Shown: positions 28,329 to 36,719 of the stretch, piece after piece | How the letters are laid out: every line of letters begins with the position of its first letter | Position numbering within the stretch: the first letter of the stretch is position 1 | Source: Lactobacillus panisapium | GTDB taxonomy: Bacteria; Bacillota; Bacilli; Lactobacillales; Lactobacillaceae | Assembly (NCBI RefSeq): GCF_019469265.1 | Contig: NZ_CP048268.1 | Coordinates: forward strand, 1,436,001-1,500,000 | Length of the DNA: 64,000 nt | Reading direction: 5' to 3' | Made by a program: the position numbers and the translations under genes | Notes under the pieces: generated by a model | The model's database searches: none | Told to the model about the DNA's origin: nothing | The model's input: only the letters and a program-made list of their open reading frames with translations

Positions 28329-28898
28329 ATGAAATCATTATATTTAGTAAGACACGGGCAAACATTATTTAACGTTCAACACAAAATTCAAGGCTTTTGT
28401 GATTCACCACTCACACCATTGGGAATTCAGGAAGCAAAGGCTACTAAAAAGGAGTATTTCGAAAAAGAGCATGTCCAACTGGACGAAGCCCATTCTTCTA
28501 CCTCTGAACGAGCAATTGATACACTCAAAATAATTACTGATTTGCCATTTAAAACAAATAAAAACTTGCGTGAATGGAATTTTGGCACTTATGAAGGTGA
28601 AGGTGAGCATTTAAATCCGCCACTTCCCTACAATGATTTTTTCGTTCAATTTGGCGGCGAATCGCAGAAGGAATTAACAGCTCGCATTAACCAAGAAATT
28701 ACAAAAATTGTGCGCCAATCACCTAATAAGCATATTTTAATTGTGTCACATGGTGCTGCCATCGCTAATTTTTATAAAGTCTGGGAAAAGTACAATACAT
28801 TCAAAAGGACTGAAAGAATTAAGAATTGTTCCGTCTTAAAATATGACTTTGACGATGATATTTTTCGGTTAAAAACACTGTTTAATCCAGATTGTTAG
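28329..28898 (+). CDS. histidine phosphatase (phosphoglycerate mutase-like) family protein
   Basis: 189 residues. The RHG motif is in LVRHGQTLFN (nucleophile His9), the second catalytic His is in ILIVSHGAAIANF, and the acid is in LREWNFGTYEGE. Small members of this family hydrolyse phosphate esters such as sugar or nucleotide phosphates. GAAAGG precedes the ATG. Monocistronic, followed by a terminator. Confidence 0.9.
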   Translation: MKSLYLVRHGQTLFNVQHKIQGFCDSPLTPLGIQEAKATKKEYFEKEHVQLDEAHSSTSERAIDTLKIITDLPFKTNKNLREWNFGTYEGEGEHLNPPLPYNDFFVQFGGESQKELTARINQEITKIVRQSPNKHILIVSHGAAIANFYKVWEKYNTFKRTERIKNCSVLKYDFDDDIFRLKTLFNPDC

Positions 28899-28936
28899 CT
28901 TGCAATGTCATTGCCAATTAGTCGTTTATTTTTTAA

Positions 28937-28975
28937 TAAAAAAAGCTAGCTCCATTCAGGAGTTAGCCTTTTTAA
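28937..28975. terminator. bidirectional terminator between phosphatase and fba
   Basis: GCTAGCTCC and GGAGTTAGC form the stem (one G-T pair) with T runs on both strands. Confidence 0.8.
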
Positions 28976-28994
28976 TTTCATTACAACTCGGTAA

Positions 28995-29909
28995 TTATTC
29001 TAAGTTTAATGAGCTCTTGTCAAAAGCAGCTGACTTAATCTTGTCGTCGATTGAAGGAGTACCAAGCCAAGTGATCATTTCCTTCATTGCATCAGTGATT
29101 GCTTCAGTACCAGGAAGTAAAAGCTTACGTGGGTCATAACCCTTGTTAGCCTTGTCTTCATCCTTGTGAGCTTCGAAGTATTCACGAGTTGCTTTTTGGA
29201 ATGCTAATTGGAATTCAGTGTTGATGTTAACCTTTGAAATTCCAAGTGAGATAGCCTTCTTAACTTGTTCTTCAGGAATACCTGAACCACCGTGCAATAC
29301 AAGTGGAACAGAAACTGCATCAGCAATTTCCTTCAAACGATCGAAGTTAAGACCCTTCCAGTCAGCTGGGTAAACACCGTGGATGTTACCGATACCACAA
29401 GCAAGCTTGTCAACACCAGCAGCAACGAAAGCTTTAGCATCTTCAACAGAAGCTAATTCTCCACCTTCAGCACCTTGGTTTTCACCAATCTTACCGATTT
29501 CAGCTTCAACGGAAATTCCACGTTCATGAGCCAATTTGACGATTTCCTTAGTCTTAGCTAAGTTTTCATCAGTTGGTAATGCGTGACCGTCAAACATAAC
29601 TGATGAGTAGCCAAGTGCAATACATTCCTTAGCAGCTTCAAAGTCACCGTGATCCAAGTTCAATACGACTGGAACTGAAATGTCCATTGCGTCCATTGAA
29701 TCTTCAACGATATCCTTAGCAATCTTGTAGCCACCCATGTACTTAGCAGCACCCATTGAAACTTGGATTAAAACTGGGGTTCTAGTTTCCTCAGCTGCTT
29801 GCAAAATTGCACGTGTCCATTCCAAGTTGTTAGTGTTATAAGCACCGACTGCATAATGGTTTTTACGAGCATCTTTAAAGATTTGGTTACCATTATCTAA
29901 ATAAGCCAT
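28995..29909 (-). CDS. fba: class II fructose-bisphosphate aldolase
   Basis: 304 residues, zinc-dependent. Cleaves fructose-1,6-bisphosphate in glycolysis. Metal and substrate motifs: VVLNLDHGDFEAAKECI, VEAEIGKIGENQG, ACGIGNIHGVYP, LVLHGGSGIPEEQ and KVNINTEFQ. The start at 29909 (MAYLDNGNQIF) has AGGAGG upstream; an extended reading to 29972 would run through the promoter. Expected to be highly expressed. Confidence 0.96.
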   Translation of the reverse strand: MAYLDNGNQIFKDARKNHYAVGAYNTNNLEWTRAILQAAEETRTPVLIQVSMGAAKYMGGYKIAKDIVEDSMDAMDISVPVVLNLDHGDFEAAKECIALGYSSVMFDGHALPTDENLAKTKEIVKLAHERGISVEAEIGKIGENQGAEGGELASVEDAKAFVAAGVDKLACGIGNIHGVYPADWKGLNFDRLKEIADAVSVPLVLHGGSGIPEEQVKKAISLGISKVNINTEFQLAFQKATREYFEAHKDEDKANKGYDPRKLLLPGTEAITDAMKEMITWLGTPSIDDKIKSAAFDKSSLNLE

Positions 29910-29942
29910 TAATAAATTACCTCCTATTAATCTTACAGTCAC

Positions 29943-29972
29943 ATTGTACCGTAATAACGAAGTCTTGAGCAA
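29943..29972 (-). promoter_or_regulatory. fba promoter
   Basis: TTGCTC (29967-29972), 18-nt spacer, TACAAT (29943-29948), about 34 nt before the ATG. Confidence 0.6.
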
Positions 29973-30010
29973 TCTTTTAATCGATGTAAGCGTTATTTTT
30001 TGAATTTTTT

Positions 30011-31696
30011 TTACATTTCTTTAGGAGCATTAACACCAAGTAGTCTGAGGGCCTCAGTTAAGACAATTGAGGTCGCCTGAACTAACGCCAATCTCGTGTT
30101 AATTTGCTCATCTTCGACCAAGATTTTAACATTAGCATAGTATTTATTAAACTTCTTAGCTAAATCCAAAGCATATTTGGCAATAACAGATGGTTCAAAT
30201 TTATCACTGCTGCGCGCAATGATTCTTGGGAAATCGGCTAATGCTTTGGCAACGCTAAATGACCAATCATCCTTAACTGGTGCAGCATCAAGTTTAGGCT
30301 CTTGACCTAACTTCGCAGCTTTACGTAATACACTCTGTGCCCGTGCATTGGTGTATTGAACATAAGGACCAGTATCGCCTTCAAAGCGAACAACTTCATC
30401 TAAGTCAAAGTCAAAGTTTTCTACCCGATCATTTTTAAGATCATGGAACACAACGGCTCCTACACCAACATCATGAGCTACTTGTTCTTTGTTAGCTAAA
30501 GCAGGATTTTTCTCATCAATTTGCTTACGAGCTAAGTTAACGGCATCCTTTAATACTTGGTCAAGGAAAACGACGTTACCTTTACGGGTTGATAGTTTTT
30601 TACCGTTTTGCGTAATTAAGCCAAATGGCACGTGATAAATTTCATCTGCCCAATCATAACCCATCTTCTTCAAAACTGTTTTAAGTTCAACGAAATGGTG
30701 AGCTTGCTCATTACCGACAACATACAGCATTTTGACGAAATGGTAAGTATTCATTCGGTAAATAGCGGCAGCCAAATCACGGGTTAGGTAAATACTGCTA
30801 CCGTCAGATTTCACAATCATAGCTGGGCTTTCGTCTTCGCCCATATCAACTACCTGTGCCCCGCGTGATTCGTGAAGCAAACCTTTTTCCTTTAATTCAT
30901 CGATAACAGGTTGCATCTTATCGTTAAAGAATGCTTCGCCCTTGTATGAATCAAATTCGACGCCCAATTCTTTGTAAATCCGCTTAAAGTCCTTTAAGGA
31001 AACGTCACGGAACCATTGCCATAATTTAACTGCTTCAGGATCACCATCCTCAAGTTTTTTAAACCATGCACGACCCTCATCCTCAAGCTCAGGGTGCTTT
31101 TCAGCCTCCTCATGAAACTTAACGTAATACTTAAAGAGGTTCATGATTGGATCTTTTTTGACATCTTCCTCATTACCCCAATGTTTATAAGCTGAAATCA
31201 GCTTACCAAACTGGGTGCCATAATCACCTAGGTGGTTAATCTTAATTGGAGTATAGCCAACTTTTTTCAATGTTTCCGCAATTGAATTACCGATTACAGT
31301 TGAGCGCAAGTGTCCCATTGACATTGGCTTAGCAATGTTAGGACTTGACATGTCAATAGGAACATTTCCTTGTCCTAATTTTTGATCACCATAATGCTGT
31401 TTTTCTGTCAAAACTTCATGTAAAGCTTGCGTAATTAATTTTTCGTGGTTAATTGCGAAGTTAACATACGGACCAACAGCTTGAATACTGGTAAAATCGC
31501 TGCTTTCAAGATTGGCAGCAATTTCTTGAGCAATCTCAGCCGGATTTTTATGCATAACTTTAGCCAGAGTAAATGCAGGGAAGGCATAATCACCCATCTT
31601 TTCATTCTTTGGCCGTTCAATAAGTTGGTTGATTTTTTCTTTAGGCAAATCTACTTGACTGGCAACAAGATCAACTACTTTACTTTTAAAGTCCAT
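30011..31696 (-). CDS. argS: arginyl-tRNA synthetase
   Basis: 561 residues. Class I synthetase. The HIGH-type motif lies in SPNIAKPMSMGHLRS and the KMSKS equivalent in KKLSTRKGN; the C-terminal DALR anticodon-binding domain begins after FPRIIARSSDKFEP. The start at 31696 has GGAGG 5 nt upstream. Controlled by a T-box leader that senses uncharged tRNA. Only about 40 nt separate its end from the fba promoter, and no terminator is evident, so read-through into fba is possible. Confidence 0.96.
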   Translation of the reverse strand: MDFKSKVVDLVASQVDLPKEKINQLIERPKNEKMGDYAFPAFTLAKVMHKNPAEIAQEIAANLESSDFTSIQAVGPYVNFAINHEKLITQALHEVLTEKQHYGDQKLGQGNVPIDMSSPNIAKPMSMGHLRSTVIGNSIAETLKKVGYTPIKINHLGDYGTQFGKLISAYKHWGNEEDVKKDPIMNLFKYYVKFHEEAEKHPELEDEGRAWFKKLEDGDPEAVKLWQWFRDVSLKDFKRIYKELGVEFDSYKGEAFFNDKMQPVIDELKEKGLLHESRGAQVVDMGEDESPAMIVKSDGSSIYLTRDLAAAIYRMNTYHFVKMLYVVGNEQAHHFVELKTVLKKMGYDWADEIYHVPFGLITQNGKKLSTRKGNVVFLDQVLKDAVNLARKQIDEKNPALANKEQVAHDVGVGAVVFHDLKNDRVENFDFDLDEVVRFEGDTGPYVQYTNARAQSVLRKAAKLGQEPKLDAAPVKDDWSFSVAKALADFPRIIARSSDKFEPSVIAKYALDLAKKFNKYYANVKILVEDEQINTRLALVQATSIVLTEALRLLGVNAPKEM

Positions 31697-31719
31697 TTTT
31701 ACCTCCAAATTCCAATAAA

Positions 31720-31915
31720 AAAGCCTCTTCCTTTAATTCCAAAGGAAGAGACGAGTTTTTACCCGCGGTACCACTCTATTTGATACAAAGTATCCGCTTA
31801 TTATTTTTGTTAAATTACTGGTCAGGCACGCCTTCAGTCATCCTCCTAACCCGACTCTCATCAACTCGGACTCGCTTACTAGGATAAATGCTTACTACTC
31901 CTAACCTCTCTCAAA
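31720..31915 (-). promoter_or_regulatory. T-box leader of argS
   Basis: On the minus strand the T-box core AGAGTGGTACCGCGGGT (31759-31775) precedes a strong terminator stem, TCTCTTCCTTT / AAAGGAAGAGG with TTTTTT (31724-31750). A Stem I-like element with GGAGTAGTAAG lies upstream. Expected to read through when tRNA-Arg is uncharged. I could not place the specifier codon with certainty. Confidence 0.9.
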
Positions 31916-31920
31916 AATTG

Positions 31921-31949
31921 ATTATAACAGGAAATGGCATTCAAGCCAA
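31921..31949 (-). promoter_or_regulatory. argS promoter
   Basis: TTGGCT (31944-31949), 17-nt spacer, extended -10 TGTTATAAT with TATAAT at 31921-31926. Confidence 0.65.
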
Positions 31950-31954
31950 CACTT

Positions 31955-32599
31955 TTAATTATTTTTGACGATTACCTTTGTGCCAGTGGGAATATTTTTC
32001 ATTATCCACCGTGCATCTGAAATACTCAACCTGATACAGCCATGAGACGCGGATTTAACACCCAATTTTTTGGCTTCTTTGCGATTATACTTTCCATTGC
32101 TTTTAGTTGGAACCGTATGAAAGAGGTAGACATTATCTTTATCCCAGCTAGTCCAATAATTAGCACCCTCATTTAATTCTGGATTATAAAAAGAATCTCC
32201 CCGATTATCCTGAATCTTAAAAGTCCCTGTGGGCGTTGTCGATTTGCCCTTTTTAAAGAGCCCTCCACTTGCCAGCATCGTGTACACTACCTGGTTTTCA
32301 CGCAAAATATAAACGCGATTGCCCCGAAGAGAAACACGAATGGTTAGATCATTTTCAAGCGGCTTAATTTTAGGATAAGCTTTTGTTTCGCTGGGTTGAT
32401 GCCAGTCATAAGGCACCCGCAGATCTTGCGGATCCTTATAGGGACGAAAAGATGCTGCCGTCTTCTTAACCTGCATTTTCTGATTTTCCTTGGGCTTTTC
32501 TTCCTTTGGACTTGACGGCATCGAAACACGAGCTAGACTGATTGCACAGATTAGTAGAACAAATAGGCCTGTTAGCGGCTTTAATAGGCTATTTTTCAT
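31955..32599 (-). CDS. L,D-transpeptidase (YkuD domain)
   Basis: 214 residues. One N-terminal membrane segment or signal anchor (residues 8-24), then a Pro/Lys-rich linker, then a YkuD domain (about residues 85-213) with the catalytic motif SASHGCIRLS including the nucleophile Cys. It crosslinks or trims peptidoglycan stem peptides or anchors proteins outside the membrane. AGGAGG precedes the ATG. It lies with a D,D-carboxypeptidase gene two genes upstream, and D,D-carboxypeptidases make the tetrapeptide donors that L,D-transpeptidases need. Confidence 0.92.
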   Translation of the reverse strand: MKNSLLKPLTGLFVLLICAISLARVSMPSSPKEEKPKENQKMQVKKTAASFRPYKDPQDLRVPYDWHQPSETKAYPKIKPLENDLTIRVSLRGNRVYILRENQVVYTMLASGGLFKKGKSTTPTGTFKIQDNRGDSFYNPELNEGANYWTSWDKDNVYLFHTVPTKSNGKYNRKEAKKLGVKSASHGCIRLSISDARWIMKNIPTGTKVIVKNN

Positions 32600-32666
32600 A
32601 CTAAATCAACCTCCTCGAGAATTATTTATACTCTATTTTACAATATTTGCTAGTTTAGCCAAAAAC

Positions 32667-33509
32667 TTAATCTACAAACTTAAGCATAAGTTTAGGTAAA
32701 AGCGCACTAATTTTGGTTGGTTGCACAACATATTCATCTTTAGCAATTAGATCGCCAGCAAGTGAGTGCAAATATACAGCTGCTATAACGGAATCAATAT
32801 TGCCACCAAATTGCGCAGTAAAGCCACCAATTATGCCGGCTAAGGTGTCGCCCATGCCGCCACAAGCCATCCCTGGATTACCAAGAGGATTAACGAAAAC
32901 ATCCTTATTTGACGTATAAACTTTGGTATGATTGGACTTTAAAACTAAAATAGCATTTTGCCCTGGAAACAGCTTATTTAATGCCGTCAAATTAGCTGCA
33001 TCCGTTTGATAAGGTATCCTAATTTGACTAAGTCTCTGCCATTCCATTTGATGAGGAGTCAAGATTACTAACTTCGCATTTTGCGGGGCCAGCGACCGAT
33101 TTTGACCAATCAAATCCAGCGCACTAGCGTCTAAAATAAGCGTTTGCTGGTTAGTTACTACTTGACCCAGCTGCAAAAGAAGCTTTTGCGCAAATGGAGT
33201 AGCTCCTAATCCTGGTCCACAAACAATGACATCCATGTTTTTTATTAATTGCGGCAAATCACTGCTGCGCCAATCAACATACATCACTTCAGGATCGCGC
33301 GCATGTAGAGCATTTAAATTAATTGAATGGCAAGCAACAGAAACTAGACCAGCGCCAGATTTCAGTGCACCTTCTGCAGCCATAATAATTGCACCACCGT
33401 AATTTTCACTTCCACCTATTAATAAAATTCGTCCGTAGTTTCCCTTATGGGTGTTGCTTTTTCTTTTGGCTATAACCTTGGTTAAAATAGATTGCTTAAT
33501 TTCTGTCAT
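32667..33509 (-). CDS. nnrD: ADP-dependent (S)-NAD(P)H-hydrate dehydratase
   Basis: 280 residues, ribokinase-like YjeF C-terminal (CARKD) family. Repairs hydrated NAD(P)H. Motifs: GRILLIGGSENYGGAI, VIVCGPGLGATPF, LILDASALDLI and ACGGMGDTLAGIIGGF. The epimerase half (NnrE) is absent from this protein. The start at 33509 uses GGAGG inside the end of the upstream carboxypeptidase gene, so the two are translationally coupled; a longer reading to 33536 is not supported. Confidence 0.92.
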   Translation of the reverse strand: MTEIKQSILTKVIAKRKSNTHKGNYGRILLIGGSENYGGAIIMAAEGALKSGAGLVSVACHSINLNALHARDPEVMYVDWRSSDLPQLIKNMDVIVCGPGLGATPFAQKLLLQLGQVVTNQQTLILDASALDLIGQNRSLAPQNAKLVILTPHQMEWQRLSQIRIPYQTDAANLTALNKLFPGQNAILVLKSNHTKVYTSNKDVFVNPLGNPGMACGGMGDTLAGIIGGFTAQFGGNIDSVIAAVYLHSLAGDLIAKDEYVVQPTKISALLPKLMLKFVD

Positions 33510-33511
33510 TG

Positions 33512-34822
33512 TTATCCTCCAAAAAGCCGGTGCCAAAAACGAAGCAAGAAATTAACCTGTTTAGTGGATTGCAACGCTTTTGCCGGTAGTTTAATTCCGT
33601 CAGGTTCTTGGATAGAAATTAGTTTAGTTGACCCCGATTTAAAGCTATATGAACCAACCGTTTGATTTTTGGTTACCGGAGCTTCAATGGTGTCCTTAGT
33701 TAAATTAACAGTTAATTTTTGGCCGTTTTTTGGTCCCCAGATTACTCGTCTTTGCTTCATGCCGATATCAACTTGCTTGTTAGCGCCATTATGAACACTA
33801 ATCTTGCTGGTACCCATAATTACTTCATTTTGGTTAAAAACAATGGGTTGATAATTACGGTAAACATACCGCAGCAACCTGCCAGTTTGCTCAAAACGTG
33901 CTGGGTCAAGACTATTAGCATGCCTTGCTCCCACTACCACGGTAATTAGTCTTGCATCGCTATCTTTTGCCGTTCCAATAAAACAAGCACCAGCAGCATC
34001 AGTAGTTCCCGTTTTTAGACCATCAACTTTTAGATCTTGCTGGTATTGGGACAAGCCTTTAAGCATCCAATTAAAGTTAGTCATGAGTGTTTGGCTTCCC
34101 TGATCAGTGAAGTTTAAATGAGCAATTCTTGTTGTTTCAATTATTTCGGGGAAGTCATTCAACAAGTGCTGACCAACGATTGCCATGTCTTTAGCTGACA
34201 TCTCATTTTCTGCGTCTTTATCCGCTCCTGGATAGGCATCCGTCCCAACACTTTTATTGGGCAAACCGCAAACAGTATAGATCTGGGCGTCATTAATGCC
34301 CCATTTTTTTAATTGCTGACGCATCTGCCGAACAAACACAACTTGCGAGCCACTGACGGCCTGAGCAAGCAGCATTGCCGCCCCATTGGCAGATTCGATT
34401 AGGGTCGCTTGGTATAGCTGCCTGATTGTATAAGAGTGACCCATTTTTAGTGGCACATTAGAAAACTGCTTATTATTGGCAACCTTGACAATCTGCTTAG
34501 TTGGCTTTACTTCTGTATCCCAACTAAGTTTTTGCTCTTTAATTGCTTGTAAGGTTAAATAAGTCGTTACTAATTTGGTCATTGAAGCAATTGGCAATAC
34601 CTGGTTAATATTTTTGCCATAAAGCAGTTGCCCCGTTTTACTATCGATTGCAATTGCCGATTTAACATTGAGATTTAATTGCTCAGACTGATAATTATTT
34701 CTGACTTGAACTGATTTAGGCCGAGCTGGCGGTTCACTACTAGGACCTGTTCCACACGCAGATAGTGTCACAATAGCCAATAAGCTGACCACAACTGTTT
34801 TTAAATTTCGCCTTAGGTTCAT
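33512..34822 (-). CDS. serine-type D-Ala-D-Ala carboxypeptidase, probable lipoprotein
   Basis: 436 residues, peptidase S11 (DacA-like). SxxK is S-M-T-K in PIASMTKLVT, SxN is SAN in LIESANGAAM, and KTG is in VDGLKTGTTDAAG. A C-terminal beta domain follows. The N-terminus MNLRRNLKTVVVSLLAIV ends with the lipobox TLSAC, so the enzyme is likely lipid-anchored rather than held by the C-terminal amphipathic helix common in DacA. The start at 34822 has AAGGAG 5 nt upstream. It trims the terminal D-Ala of stem peptides. Confidence 0.92.
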   Translation of the reverse strand: MNLRRNLKTVVVSLLAIVTLSACGTGPSSEPPARPKSVQVRNNYQSEQLNLNVKSAIAIDSKTGQLLYGKNINQVLPIASMTKLVTTYLTLQAIKEQKLSWDTEVKPTKQIVKVANNKQFSNVPLKMGHSYTIRQLYQATLIESANGAAMLLAQAVSGSQVVFVRQMRQQLKKWGINDAQIYTVCGLPNKSVGTDAYPGADKDAENEMSAKDMAIVGQHLLNDFPEIIETTRIAHLNFTDQGSQTLMTNFNWMLKGLSQYQQDLKVDGLKTGTTDAAGACFIGTAKDSDARLITVVVGARHANSLDPARFEQTGRLLRYVYRNYQPIVFNQNEVIMGTSKISVHNGANKQVDIGMKQRRVIWGPKNGQKLTVNLTKDTIEAPVTKNQTVGSYSFKSGSTKLISIQEPDGIKLPAKALQSTKQVNFLLRFWHRLFGG

Positions 34823-34863
34823 AAGTTCTCCTTTGAAGTGAAAAAATTTTAGCAAGTTCTAGA

Positions 34864-35589
34864 TTAAATTTGATACTGATAACAATAATAGGGAATATTA
34901 AAATTATGATCATTAACCTTTTGATAATCATTGTCAATTAAATATTGTGGTAATAATGCAACTGCCTCTCCCCTTTTTACCAATTGCATAATTGTTTCAA
35001 GCGAATCAATTTCTAACAATCTCGTTTTATCAGGACATAACTTCAGGGTTAGTTTTCTAAATGGACAAGTTAAATCACTATTGATTGCAATCGGGCAGGT
35101 CGATCCATCTTCTTGTTTTCCTTTCAAAAAGCACGCTGGTAAATTAGCTGTTTGCTTTAACCGATAATTAGGCAAGTCGAATTGGTTAAAGGTCACCACT
35201 ACATCGTAGTATCTTTGCGTTAGTTCCGATTCCAATTGGTTACTTTTCTTAATAGTAACTGCATAATCAGTAATAAAAAATTTCTTCTTAGCGATTAAAA
35301 AGTTAACTAGTAATTCCGATGATAAAATCGTTTTTCGAATAACTAACGTATCTTGCAGTTTTTGCCAATTTCGGAGCGCTTTAACAGCAAAACGATATAC
35401 TTTGTTTCCGTTATCCGTCGGAGCCACACCTTGATTTGAGCGTACAAATAAAGTTGAATTCAATTCATGTTCAATTGCCTTTAAGCGTGCTGTCAAATTA
35501 GATTGTGCATAGCCTAATTCTTTAGCAGCTTTATTGATAGATTTAGTTTCATAAATTGTCTTATAAATATTTAAGTCATTAAAATTCAT
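34864..35589 (-). CDS. short LysR-family regulator
   Basis: 241 residues, about 55 shorter than typical LysR proteins. The N-terminal HTH is standard ([32 protein letters not shown]). The effector domain lacks part of its usual length but keeps a C-terminal segment with [18 protein letters not shown]. Whether it is truncated or a compact subfamily cannot be told. It is divergent from gap, and a dyad with the T-N11-A LysR signature lies 12 nt from its start, so it probably regulates itself and gap. Confidence 0.8.
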   Translation of the reverse strand: MNFNDLNIYKTIYETKSINKAAKELGYAQSNLTARLKAIEHELNSTLFVRSNQGVAPTDNGNKVYRFAVKALRNWQKLQDTLVIRKTILSSELLVNFLIAKKKFFITDYAVTIKKSNQLESELTQRYYDVVVTFNQFDLPNYRLKQTANLPACFLKGKQEDGSTCPIAINSDLTCPFRKLTLKLCPDKTRLLEIDSLETIMQLVKRGEAVALLPQYLIDNDYQKVNDHNFNIPYYCYQYQI

Positions 35590-35600
35590 CTTGTCACATT

Positions 35601-35615
35601 ATCACTAAAAGTGAT
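35601..35615. promoter_or_regulatory. LysR-type operator between lysR and gap
   Basis: ATCACT-AAA-AGTGAT is a perfect dyad containing T-N11-A, the LysR-family core, in the 110-nt divergent region. Confidence 0.5.
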
Positions 35616-35699
35616 AGCCCTATTAACTTTTCGGCTTATGCAAAGCCATTTTCATTCATTATACTATTTTTTGTAATCAAAGAAGGGAGAAAAAATCTT

Positions 35700-36719
35700 A
35701 TGACTACAAAAATTGGTATTAATGGTTTTGGCAGAATTGGTCGTTTATCATTACGGCGTATTTATGACATTAAAGATAATAGTTTAGAAATTGTTGCGAT
35801 CAACGATTTAACTTCACCAGCAATGTTGGCTCATTTATTGAAGTATGACACGGCTCATGGTCAATTTAATCATGAAGTTGCCGCAACAGAAAATGCAATC
35901 GTAATTGATGGCAAAAAAATTCCTGTTTACGCTGAAAAAAGCGCAAGTGATATTCCTTGGGTAAAAAATAACGGGGTTGAGCTTGTATTAGAATGTACTG
36001 GCTTTTACACCTCAACGGAAAAATCCAGCAGTCACTTAAAAGCCGGCGTCAAAAAAGTGTTGATCTCAGCACCTGCCGGTGACATGAAGACAATCGTTTA
36101 TAATGTTAATGACGATACCTTAAATGCAGATGATCAAATTATTTCTGCTGGTTCATGTACTACTAACTGCTTGGCTCCGTTAGCCAAGGCTATTAACGAT
36201 GAATTTCAGATTAAAGCTGGAACAATGACCACCTTACATGCCTATACTAGTTCACAAATGCTGCAAGATAGTCCCGATCGCCAAGGTGATGTTCGTAATG
36301 CACGTGCCGCTAGCGCAAATATTATTCCCCATTCAACTGGTGCTTCTAAAGCAATTGGCCTAGTAATCCCAGAATTACAGGGTAAGCTAACGGGAATCGC
36401 TCTCCGTGTTCCTGTGATCACTGGTTCAATAACGGAATTAGCGGTTACCCTAGCTAAAAACGTTACTGTTAATGAATTCAATGCCGCAATCAAAAAGCAC
36501 ACAATTAACAATGCATCATTTGGCTGCAATGAGGATAAGATCGTTTCATCTGATATTATTGGCACGGAATTTGGTTCTGTTTTTGATCCGACAATTACCC
36601 AAATTGCTACGGGCACCGATTATTCACAAGTTATTAAGGCTTATGCGTGGTACGATAACGAATCCGGGTTTGTAGCTCAAATGATCAGAACATTGCAAAA
36701 AATAGCTAAATTAGGCTAA
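35700..36719 (+). CDS. gap: glyceraldehyde-3-phosphate dehydrogenase, divergent paralogue
   Basis: 339 residues, type I GAPDH. The NAD-binding motif is [15 protein letters not shown], and Asp in AINDLTSP indicates NAD preference. The catalytic Cys is in SCTTNC near residue 152, and [16 protein letters not shown] follows. Several normally conserved positions differ: [16 protein letters not shown] instead of the HAYTGDQ form, and [12 protein letters not shown] instead of RVPVPTGS. It is a single gene with its own LysR neighbour rather than in a cggR-gap-pgk-tpi cluster. I infer a second, regulated GAPDH or a related aldehyde dehydrogenase. The stop codon is the target site of the adjacent IS. 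Confidence 0.9.
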   Translation: MTTKIGINGFGRIGRLSLRRIYDIKDNSLEIVAINDLTSPAMLAHLLKYDTAHGQFNHEVAATENAIVIDGKKIPVYAEKSASDIPWVKNNGVELVLECTGFYTSTEKSSSHLKAGVKKVLISAPAGDMKTIVYNVNDDTLNADDQIISAGSCTTNCLAPLAKAINDEFQIKAGTMTTLHAYTSSQMLQDSPDRQGDVRNARAASANIIPHSTGASKAIGLVIPELQGKLTGIALRVPVITGSITELAVTLAKNVTVNEFNAAIKKHTINNASFGCNEDKIVSSDIIGTEFGSVFDPTITQIATGTDYSQVIKAYAWYDNESGFVAQMIRTLQKIAKLG

